The notes under the pieces are model-generated. The model did no database searches, had not been told where the DNA came from, and saw nothing but the letters and a program-made list of their open reading frames with translations. Positions 46,875-59,000 of a stretch of 64,000 nucleotides of DNA are shown here, in pieces (within the stretch, counting starts at the first letter, position 1; every line of letters starts with the position of its first letter). The stretch covers positions 3,224,001-3,288,000 of the forward strand of contig NC_054752.1 in assembly GCF_018143015.1 (NCBI RefSeq), read 5' to 3'. Source of the stretch: Lytechinus variegatus (lineage: Eukaryota > Echinodermata > Echinoidea > Temnopleuroida > Toxopneustidae). A program made the translations under genes and the position numbers.

Positions 46875-48592
46875 TATATATATCAGGCGCGCCGGAACAC
46901 TTTTAGTTTTGGGGGGCAAAATCATGAAGGGGGCACAATATTTTTGACAGCGTGAGATACCGAAGCGATCGAGCGGGAGAGGATGTGGGACCCCCACGGT
47001 AAGGACTTTGTGTAAAAATTGAGTATAAAAGGTACTTGAGAATTAAACAAACAGTCTTGGAGTTCTTTTTGCTCCTTCTGTTTCCTCCCTTCTGACCCAG
47101 ACTGGTGCATCTTCATGATCAGGGTCGCAGTTCCAGCAAATAACGAGCCTTATTGCAAACGAAATTGTTTCAAACCAATTTAATAGGCCTTTTAAAGACT
47201 TTAAGGTGACAAACATGACCGTACGCAGCCGGGGGCCGCCGATCGAGAGGGCAAAATTCACCAAAAGTGTGCACAAAATCCTTCAATTTTATTCTAGAAA
47301 ATGCAAAAGCTCCCCCATCACCATGGGCAAAAATCCCAGGTGGGACGCGTCCCCCTACCATTTTGGAAAGGTGGGACATAATATCAAATGTTCCCCCTAC
47401 TATTTGTGCTCTTTTATTATGGAAAAAATACATAATTCAAAATCGAAATTATACACATGTATCCTCGAATTTCGAAATATATATAAACATTAAGAATTAA
47501 GAACTTGGTTAGGAAAGAAAAGGCATACCGGCCCAACTATTCTCGAACTCGCATCTAGCCCTATATGCCAGCCAAAGAGGGATGACATTGATGACATCGA
47601 TGGCCATTGTCAATTTCATAACTAATAAAAATGACGAAAAAAGAAAATTGCCTCTGGATATTTAGTGCATAGACGGTTAGACGAGAATGTTCCATACCCA
47701 GTAAAATCATACCTGTGTTAAGCCAATTCACTTTCCCTTTATTCCAAATTTACTTGGAATATAAGAATATTTTCATTGTTCGCGTACTCAGTATAAAGAA
47801 TAGTTTTCATGAGTTATGATTAATCCTTCGACCTCAGTGAACTTTAACTATGTTAAATCCCCCAAAATTATAATCTATTAACGAGACTTTTATATTCCAC
47901 TTTTACCAAAAATTCCTGCCGTGGGAGGGGTCATTATAGGTAGATCAAGGGGGCAAAGCGGCGGAAGGTGAGGAGAAAAATAAGAAGAAAGATAGGACCG
48001 GGAAGAAAGTTGAATGATGGAAGGGAGGGGAATAATTGGGAAAAAACCGAAAACTTTCAGGTCATAGTATAAAAATAAAAAAAATCGCTCGCGCTTTGCA
48101 AAAATACACAGCCATCTCTTTATTTCAAAACGTGCTTGATTTTTTTTCACTTTTTAGATCGAAATATATAAAATCAAATCATTTGTCTAAGACGATATCC
48201 ATCTTTTTCATAATTTTGTAGGTTTAGATATTAACAAAAATTAGCTTGCCATTCGGTTTGAGTGTGAAATGTATTCATTAAAAGGTTAAACGTTATCACA
48301 CTTTAATAAGATGGAAAAGGGGCTTATCAAAGGTATGTTTCACAGAGGAAGTATTCGTCAAAAGACTCGAGGCTTACTATGATAATGTAATTGCCCCGTC
48401 AGGGGCAAATTATTTTTCATTTTTGACAATGGAAATGACAATTTTCAGGCAGAAAAGTGCCTCATCGTTTACTTTTGTCCTTAAATAATTTATCATTTTT
48501 CTACTTTCAGGGGGGCTCATTGGGGGGGGGGGCAAAATCTCGTTTTGCCCCCCCCCCAAAATAAAAATGAAAAAATTCATTTCCGGCGCCCT

Positions 48593-48595
<3 letters not shown>
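46875..48595. mobile_element. about 1.7-kb element with GGCGC..CCGGAA ends inserted in (TA)n
   Basis: The left end, CAGGCGCGCCGGAACACTTT, follows a TATATATA tract and leads into GGGGGGCAAAATCATGA. The right end, on the other strand, reads CTAGGGCGCCGGAAATGAA and leads into GGGGGGGGGGCAAAAC, next to a longer (TA)n tract. The matching ends and TA flanks mark a transposon insertion. The interior has no recognisable transposase. Similar GGGGGGCA scraps occur near 941 and 17650. Confidence 0.65.
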
Positions 48596-48672
<77 letters not shown>

Positions 48673-48802
48673 TAAAGTTTCACGTATTGGCTTCTGTAAT
48701 GGTAACAAAATATGCTGAAGATAATGCTTTCAATGCCAATATAGTTGTTATTCTTTACTCGAATTTTTGACCGTCCTCCGTCTTCTTCAGGAGTATATAC
48801 AA

Positions 48803-48861
<59 letters not shown>

Positions 48862-48862
48862 T
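48594..48862. repeat. two (TA)n microsatellites
   Basis: Tracts at 48594-48671 and 48812-48860 with GTGTGTG between them. The first directly abuts the 1.7-kb element. Confidence 0.95.
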
Positions 48863-49476
48863 CCTCTTTTACAGTATCAAAGCTTCACTGGGATGAGCAG
48901 ATCTAGACTTCAAGGAATAAACTCTTAATAATGATATAATACTTTATTGTTCAGAAAAAAATCTATTAAATTTGCAAAAACTTGCTGAATCACACCCGCT
49001 CCCCTCCTGTGTTCGTCGAACATCTGAAAGCAGCGTATTACGTAACAATGATAGATATTGTCCACTTGCAACTGTGGCTGCCATTGTGTGATAGCGTACG
49101 GAGAAGATACGGAAAACTAACGCCGCGGTCACATTGGCAAACCTAACTCCAAATCGATCAAATCTATTACGTTAAATCCAATGACACGCCATCGATTGGT
49201 TTGCACACGTCTTCATTTGTGTGGCTGTTTTATCAAAGTACGACATGTCTCACTCCGATATAAAGTAAACAAAAAGTTCATTGGTCATGTTGGTACAATG
49301 TGTACTGTCGCTCCTCGCAAATACAGTTCCACCAATTGTCATAATGGGGCCTATATTGTGATGGGCACGTACGTACTGAAGTATTTGTGGATCAAATTAT
49401 ATTCATTTCATAGTGGGTCATAAAAGAAGAGTGCATTTGATCTTGGTCTTCATTTTGTCATCAACTGGAACGAACC

Positions 49477-52400
49477 ATGTCCAAAGGTGAGTGACTGTAC
49501 ATTAAATTTATTTTAGATCATTCAGGCATGTTATAATACGCATTAGACATGTTAGAATAATAATTTAATGATATTCAATTCAACTCATTTATTTAAAATC
49601 CCTTGTAATATTCGATGAATTATATGCCTGCGTCTATAAACACGTCCAGTATGTCTATTGATTATGCTCTGTAATCGCAGGATTAAAATTGAATACATAC
49701 TAAATTTTGAAAAGCAGATTCCCTTTAGTTGAATCCGGTGAAGTGAAATATGGCTTGAAAAATATTCAAAAGTCTTTTTCCCATCTCTTGAAGAGATTCT
49801 ACAATTACAGTGTTATTGAGAGCCAGTGGATACGTCTCCGCACATTCTGAGGTCATTTTATCTTTAAAATATTTTATTTTATCTCTTAAAATGAAATTGG
49901 TATTCTGAGATGACATTTTATATCTGAGATAATATTTTCAATTTTATCTTGCGTATAAATTTTATCTTGCGTAACAATAGATGATACGCAACAGAACAGT
50001 GCTTGCGTACACATACCCATCGCGTATCTGGGTATTGCAACGCGGATGATGTGCTTGCGCCTGGCTTGCGCTCATGTTACTTTGAGGAAAAAAAATAAAA
50101 TAAACTTAAAAGAGGGTAGGGGCTATTTTATCTCCGCGACGTTGATTTCACTAATAATTCTAGGTGAATTAACTCCAAATTTTGACATGAAAATGAAGAA
50201 AAAATATATATTTATTGAGAATAACATCTTAACGTTATTCCTATACAATCAGAAAGTATTCCATAGGATATATCTTGACTAATATTGTCTTTGAAATGAT
50301 GCTTGAAAAGATGCGATAGAGACTTCCAATAAAAGATGAGAGTATTGTCCTTTTTGTTAAAAAGAAATCTTTGTAAAGACGCACAAGCGTATAGTGCAAG
50401 CGTATTTTAAGTCAATAAATTGACGCAATCTGTCCCCTTTGACACACCTCCTGGCGGAATGGATTTCAATTGGTTGAGTGACACGAGAGAGCTATAAAAG
50501 CGCGTTTCTAATTGGATATTGATTAAAAAGTAGGTGCGTCTTACAAAGATAAAATGAAGATAAAATTGTTCTCAGAATACCAATTCGGAGAGATTTTAAG
50601 GGTATGTTAACTCACTGATTTTAACGGAGATAAAATATTTTATTATATTAGATATCCAAGACAGATATCCAAGCGCGATTGGTTAATTGCGCGTCACGTG
50701 ATATGATCGAAATCAATGTATTTTCCCAACCGGTCCACCTTCGATGAATATATTGACCAACCGGTCCATGAATATATTTTTCTACGTGTATGGTGCCCTC
50801 TTGTATTAGATGTTACCTTGCATTTATCGGCCTGCTTGGGTCCTGGACCTGGACTGGACTCGAACTTAGATTAGATCTAGGCCTAAACAAAGTTGATTAG
50901 ATTAGAAAAGGGTCATTCACTGCGTTAGACTAACGTTACTTAGATATCTATAGATCAAGATCTAACGTTAGATTTATACCAGTTCAGTCAATCACTGTGA
51001 ATATCATAAACAACAGGCTGCACGCATCGTTAGGCCTAATTTTATCTTCATCATTAGACAATGTTAGAGGCTATTTAATATAACAAATATTGACTGATGG
51101 GATGGGTAAAAAAAAACATTCTTTGGACCACCTAAAGGATTAATATTTTCCCTCGTGATCATATTTTCCCTCGGCGCTGCGCGCTTCGGGAAAATATAAC
51201 CCCTCGGTAAAATACAAATCCGGCGGTCCAAAGAATGTTCATATAACACACCCCTTCAGTCAATATCTGTATATTATCTGAGATAAAATGGATCTCAGAA
51301 TCTTAAAGTGCATATATATTATGATAGTGCTCCCAAAGGACTTGTAAATATGTAATATTATATTATATATATGGGTTTTTTTAACCACAACTTCAACGGT
51401 GGATTCTCAGCACTCAGCATTCAAATCCACAATACAGTACGACAATACACCACATGTGGTATGTACTTATATAAGAAGAAGAAGAAGACTTGGATATTAT
51501 TATCCCGGATTTAGCTTAGCGGCGCGCCGTAATTACTTGTACAGCACACATGTTCATAGTTCCTTTCTGCGCACGATCAAAAGATTCTACGCATGATCAG
51601 AGGAAGGTCATTTGTAAAGTGACATTCTGGTTTTTAAATCTAATGAGATAATCACCAACTTTGATGTCTTGATTATTCATATATTCTTTTGAATAGTGGT
51701 ATTCATTTACATCCGCAAAATACAACAATGCTTCCAAGAACGACTGGTATTTCACAGTTTGCCAAGTACACTGTGCAACATACCATGCATACTATGATAT
51801 GCATTCAAGGTAGGAATGCAACAAATACCTTCATAGTGTTCAGTGGTGTGATATTCTTCTCTATTCAATTTCTTCATCCTGCTATGTAAGGCAAGCTTAC
51901 GTAATATCTTGTTTTTAAATCTGCCTATCATAATAAAGAAATGAAAGGTCATTTGACCAAAATTGTCCATGAAGTAACTACGAACTGGTCTATTTCAAAA
52001 GATTCCTGCCATGCAAGGTATACACAAGGTGGAGCGTTGTGGCCCAGTGGATTAGTCTTCGGACTTTGAAACAGAGGGTCGTGGGTTCGAATCCCAGCCA
52101 TGTGGGTACCGGTAGGAAGTAATTCCTTAAAAAGCTGTGTGCGCTATGAACGCCTAGCTTAGTCGGGTAATATAGGAGCGCCTTGAGCATGTTGAGCACC
52201 TAACAAGGTGGATATGCGCGCAATATAAATACCCTATATTATCATCATTACACATTTACCTCACCGGGGGTCCGTTGCAGAAAGAGTTGCGTTTAAACGC
52301 AAGACAAAAAATCGATCGCAAGTCCCAAATGCGCGCTGTTGATTGGTTGAAAATCAAGTTGCGCATGATTTGCAGAGTTGCGATTGATTGCAACTTTTTC

Positions 52401-52647
52401 TGCAACGGGCCCCTGGGTTAATGAAGATAATGTGGATCAATTTCTCCAGGTGCTGAAGGAAACTACGCCTTGGCTGGGTTTCGAACCCAGGACCCTTTGT
52501 TTCAAGATCTGGAGACATTGAACCACTAGGTCCGGGGTCCCAATCCCACCGCAGCAATTTACGTCCTTTTGCAGGGCTTTTAACTACAAGCCACTCATTA
52601 ATGGGCACCGTGCATAGGCGGCAGAAGCGGGGGGGACGGGGGACCTG

Positions 52648-52678
<31 letters not shown>

Positions 52679-55600
52679 AAAAAAAAAAAAAAATTGTTGA
52701 TAACCTTTTTTTTTCTTGTCAATTTTGTTTCCTGCATCCCCCTAAATTCACGTGGACACCCTAAAATGTTTGTGATTCATGACTTTCTTTTTTGATTGTC
52801 AAATTTTTTACCTGTGTCCATCCCAAATTTCAGGTGGACCCCCCCCCCCCTAATTTTTTCGGCTTCCACCGCCAATGGGCACTCGGCAGGAACGAATTCC
52901 TTCGGAAAGCATCAATTCATCATTGATAGTCGACCGGATGGTTATATATTGTAAAGGGCTTTAAATCTATATTTTTCTAAAGATTTATCATTATTTATTT
53001 GTTTTTTTATACAGATTCGACGACCGAAGGGTTCTCTTCTCGGGTACCCGACTGCGTGGCAGAATCATGCTTCGAATACCAAGGCGTCATTTTATCATAT
53101 ATCACGCCAAAGAGGGCGATAGATGCAGTTCGAAATTCGAAAGTCAGGCCCGATGATTTATACATCGTCACATATCCCAAATCAGGTAATAGTCAGCGCA
53201 CCACTTCATATTGAACGATGAATGTCGCATTCACATCAAGGAAACGGCCAATACCGACCGATCGGGTACCATTGAAAATACGTTAATGATTTTGTTCGGT
53301 CCTGTAGTCGGTTTCACTACTGAAACTGCCAAGAAACAATGTCTGTTTCGCAGCCTCGATTAGCCGTCCTTCTGTCGCTTGCTAAATGATAAATAATAAT
53401 TGAGGGGGCCAGGTATGGCGGATCGGGCAAAATTTGTTTCTAAAAAGTTGCGAGCGAGTGAAGCGAGCAAATAAAAATGTCGACATATTCATGACAAGAA
53501 TCCAATTTTTTGATATATTGTTTTGCGCTCCCTTATAACCCCTCCCCCCTATACGCCAGTGATTACATGATGTAAAAAAAGTGTTACAATTTATTTTTTT
53601 TCATTAAGAATGTTCATGTAAAATGAAAATCGAAAAGTTAGTTCTGATTACTGTAATTGTTGCCACAGGCAGACAGGGAGTGGCATATAATTCTGAACAT
53701 CAATACATCGGGAATTCCCTGAATACATCATCATGATCAGAGATGCCCTAGAGCTAGGATCATCTGCTCCTGTTTCTGTTTCTGTTTTGGTAACGCCCGT
53801 AGGTACTCGGAAAGACAGCATTTTACTGATAAATTACCTATTGGAAACAGTTTACGTGTAGGTTAATCAGTCATAGTAGACGACAGATATTACTCTTGGG
53901 CCTTTTTTCATCAAAGTGGAGACAATGGCAATGTGGGAATTCTAACTCGCAAACTTGCGATTATGAGTCCAATTGAATGTAACAGGGTCGTGTGGTCAAG
54001 TAGTTAGAGCGTCTTCCTATTGGACCACACGACCCTCTTTCAATCTTTCGCTTCGTTTTTTTCTGTTTAAATTTATGCTCGTTATGCTTTTTAATATAAT
54101 CATTTTTTATCGTAGGTACTACATGGGCAGAGCAATTATGTGTACTGATTAAGGGTGATGGAGAAAAATCGACGTTGGAGGGCACCCATATCATGAAGCT
54201 GGTTCCTTTCATTGAGATCTGTTTAGACCATAAGAATCCAGAGGTATGATCTGATATTAGAGGTGGATCCAAAGTGACCCTTCTCCTCCTCTTATCCCTC
54301 CACCGGACCCATCTTCTCATTCCGTTGCTACTCTCATTTTGTCCCAAGTACTTTAAATGTCAAATCTACTCCGAAAAATGTTAATTTGAATAAACAGACA
54401 AAAATCAAACAGCATATCGCTGAAAATTTCATCAAAATCGGATGAAAATTAAGAAAGTTATGACACTTTAAAATTTCACTTATTTTTCATAAAACAGTGA
54501 TATGCACAACTCAGTGACATACAAATGAGACAAACGGTGATGTCCCTCACTCACAAGTTCTTTTGCTTTTTCAATAAGGACCAACTTGACTGAACCATAT
54601 CGTTTTAAACCGTGCTAATTTCACATGTTCTGGGAGGAATTAATCGTTGTTTCACTTTACAACATATGTATTATTATTTTTGTTTCTTTGCAATGGATAC
54701 AAATACTTATTTTTATATATATGGTATACAATTTGTTTTTGTTTGATGGAAGTGAAATAAATAAAATTGAAATTGAATTGAAATTGATGAGAAAATTAGA
54801 ATATTTCATATTTCGTATAATAAAAAAATATTTAGTGGGTGACGTCATCAGTCTCCTCATTTGCATACCGACTAGGATGTGCATAATATATTTTGTAAAA
54901 TTAAGCGAAACTTTAGAATGTTATAACTTTCTTATTTTACATCCGATTTTGATGAATTTTTCAGTGTTATGCTTGTTTGTTTTTTCTCTTGTTATTCAAA
55001 TCAACTTTTTGTTGGGGTGAACTTGTTGAAAAAAAATCCTGCAGCAGAGTCTCAAGAACACCCGTAATCTTCCTGCCCTGTTTAATCTTACATGCATTAG
55101 TGTAAAATTACAGAAAATCTTTATTCGGTGAATGAAACCTTACAAAACTATTGTAATAAAACTTTTCCCCTTTTCTAAAACAAACCTATTCTAAAAATTG
55201 TGGAAAATTGTTTTTAAAAATGTTCCTGTTATAATAATTTACAGAATGATTTGATTATTTCTTTCTGTAAAATCTTGATTTTTTTCTTCTGTAAAATCGT
55301 CTGCCTTCTGTCTTTTCTGAGGAGAAAAAAGAACAAAATGAAGGTGAGTGGAGGAGGAAAAAGGGAGGAGAAAACGAAGAAAGTAACAAGAGGAAAATTA
55401 AGAATGTCAGTCGCAGATCTTATAGACCAGCAAAAGCAACGAGAATATTCTTTTTAGCACGAATGCCTCTTACCACTCATACTTTAAGCGTCATTCAGCA
55501 GATAAATATTGATTCTTTTTAATTATTATTTATTTCAGACGTCACCTTTGAAGATAGATCAAGCTGAAAAGATGCCCTCTCCAAGGCTCCTCAGGACGCA

Positions 55601-56030
55601 CTGTCTTCCAAAGTTCTTACCTTATGACGTCAGCACTGATGATCCGAAAGCTAAGGTTTGACGACAGTATTATTTTCAATTGATACAATTAATTGTACAT
55701 GTATATTGTCGATATACTGACAAAACATGACATTACACAGCAAAAACCGTGGTGTTTACCGGTGTTCATAGAGGACCACACCAGTTATTTTACACCGGTG
55801 TTAAATTGGTGGTGTTAGTTTTACACCTATATTACAACACCTTTTGTTGTTACATTTACACTCTTTGGTGTTATGTTTAATCTCTATAAGGGTGTAATTT
55901 TAACACCTCAAGGTGTGGTCCTATATTAACACCAATTGGTGTCAGTTTTAACACCGCAGTTTTTTACAGTGTATCAGAACATTATTAATTGATAATCATG
56001 TTGATTGTAATGATGAGGAGGAGGGGGAAG

Positions 56031-56083
<53 letters not shown>

Positions 56084-59000
56084 AATGATGATGATAATAA
56101 TAATAATAATGATAATAACAATAATAATAATGATGATAACAACAACAATAACATCATCATCTGCAGAAGCAGCAGCATCATCACCATCATAATCCATAAA
56201 ATCAATAACAAAATAAATAACAGAATGAGAACAAGTATAGTTAAAGATTTTTTTATCTAACATTATTTTGCCAGAACCTCTATGCAAATTAATATCTTCT
56301 CTCCTCTCTCTGTCAATATTCTCCGAAGGTTCTTTACGTCGCCCGGAACCCTAAAGATGCTGCCGTTTCTTACTACCACTTCTGTAACTATGTTCCTCCG
56401 TTACCGTCTTACCCATCCTGGGATGTCTTCTTTGAAGAATTTCTCGCCGGGAGAGGTAAGCGTTGCAAAATAGCGGTCTACTTTCCTTTTGGTCTCATCC
56501 CATATGTTCTAATCCATGGCCTTGGGAAGCGGGGGTGCTGGGGTGAAGCACCCCAAAGATTTATCTGGGGTGCTACGTGTATTATTCACCATAGGTAGTA
56601 CGCCATTTAATGGTAAGAATATAACCAAAATCACCTTAATTTTGTAGTAAATCCTTTTTTTTTTGGTTGTCAATTTTTCTCGTGACCAAAATGACCTTCA
56701 TTTGGTAGCGGAAGCCTCTTTATTTCTTATTTGTTGTTGTTTTGTTTGTAAAATTTCAATCTGCACCCTCTGGTAAAAAAAAATGTTTGGTCTCATCCAT
56801 AATGGTCTAATCCTATAATCATCCAGTCACCAGTTAGAATCCAGTTAGAAACCATGTTTCCATGTTAGAAACCGGTAAGCCTATAATTTCCCCATTAAAA
56901 TGCGGGACTAAAGTTTATGCATTTCCGGGATCAAACGAATGCAAAAGAGTGTTTCTTTGTAACTTTGTCTTGTTTCATCCATTACCGCTTTATTTGGGGT
57001 TTGATACACTGGCGGAAAGATGAGGGCTTTATTTAACGAGTAAGGGGCAAAAAGAAAGAATAGTCCAGCGCTTAGACATGTTAGAGATATCTTTTGTGAC
57101 AAGTGCTATACAAATATTGTCAATTATTATAATAACGAAAAGGAGGTAAAATATTGTATTTTTTATTATGTCAAAATCTACCACAAAATTAGATTTTTGT
57201 ATTTCAAAGGTAAAAACGTTTTGGCCCACTGCGCAACTGGTACAAACCTATACAGAGAGAAATGGTCACTTATTAGGATGGGGGGTCGGGTGTCCGGACA
57301 CTTTATATTTTTGAAGCCTTCTTTTTTTTCTTAGGATTACACTAAAAATACGAATTCAACAGTTGTAATCACCTTCTATTTTGTTCTCTATAATATTTCG
57401 TGACATTTTGTACTAAAAATTGATAAAACATACCTTGTAAATTTTTCCAAATGACTTTCTAAAATTGATCGTCCGGACACACAACAACTGGATATACATT
57501 ATCATTTATAATTATTATCATCAATTTTTTCAAAGGGCACATTTTTTTTTATCTCTCCCAACAGTTCCCCAAGGATCTTGGTTCGAAAACGTGTTACCAT
57601 GGTGGAGGAGAAGAAATCATCCTAATGTTCTCTTTCTCAAGTACGAAGATATGAAGAAGGTATATAGGCTGTAATTTTTCTGTATTACTTTGATTTTATT
57701 GCTCACAAACTCTCCTCACATTGAGGCTAGCTTTTAAAACGTGTAGTCATGGTAGAGAAAAAGAAGTTACCCGAGTTTCTTTCTCTGTCTCAAGATGAGG
57801 TGATTTTAATTATATCTGTATCAATTCAAAGCATGCCCATGATCAAAGCAACATATTTTCATGTAAAATACCTACAATAATTATAAATTTAAATTGAATG
57901 TACAAAAAATGATAAATTGGGCAGCACTGTTGCAAGTGAAATATTTTTCATTGATTTTACTTTTGTAATTATGGAGGTCAAATCTTGACAAAATATTGAA
58001 AGGTGTTTTTTTTCGTGCGCGCTCTCTTTGCTCGCTCACTCACGGAGTGGATCGTATACAAAGAAACTTTGTGACTTTATTCTCATTACGCCAATTTCAT
58101 TAGGAGTTTGTCCTTGTCAAGCTTATTCTTCTAATTCTAGGATCTCCCGAAAGCCGTCAAACAAATCGCCGAATTCATGGGCAAATCTTTCACCGATGAC
58201 GTCATACAGAAGATAGCGGATGCATCAACATTCAAGGCGATGAAAGAAAGCTCCTCTTCGAATCCAGATATTCTAATTCAAGGGCGCGCTGGTGAGGGCA
58301 ACAAATCCTTCATGAGAAAAGGTGAATAATATTTTCCATCCCAAACGCCCCGCCCCCCCCCCCCCCCCTCCTCACCCATTCATTACACAGAACTGCACCA
58401 CAATACAACTCTTCCTTGATTACTCCTTACAATCCCTCTCGCAACCTTAGGTCTGCTAGTTCATTCTTACTCGCTGTACCACAATCTCATAATTCATGGG
58501 GAATCAATCATTTCAACAACATGCTCGGCCATTCCTATGGAATAAACTTCCAAAAGAAATCCACAATGATTCTTGTCTCTCCAATTTGGTTATTCACACA
58601 AGCTTTTATGTAATTTATATCCCCCCCCCGCTCTATCTCTTTAGTAGGTTTTCTATCTTCCTTCTTTTCATTTTTCTTTTTCTTTCTCTTTTCTTTTCTT
58701 TGTTGCACCATTATGGATACCGGCGCATTACAAATGTTCATATTATTATCCGCCCCCAAGAAAAAAAGAACCACCATTCGGTATAATATCGACATTCTAA
58801 AAAAAAGATGTTAAATCAACATTATTAAAAACTTTATTATAGTATACCCTCGCAAATTTGACCCTAAACACGTACCTTTCCTGGCGAAATAGATACTTTT
58901 TTCATAATTTTAGTGTTTTTTAAACCCTTGTTACGTTACGTACGTAACGTGCCCTATCTTGAAAAAGACATCCTTTTTACTTGTTTTGGGGGGTCGCGCA

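Noticed and set aside
54625-55020. 131-residue plus-strand frame, hydrophobic and resembling a membrane protein
   Set aside because: It overlaps the right arm of the palindromic MITE at 54350-55022; its mirrored arm has no matching frame, and the composition is just AT-rich DNA.
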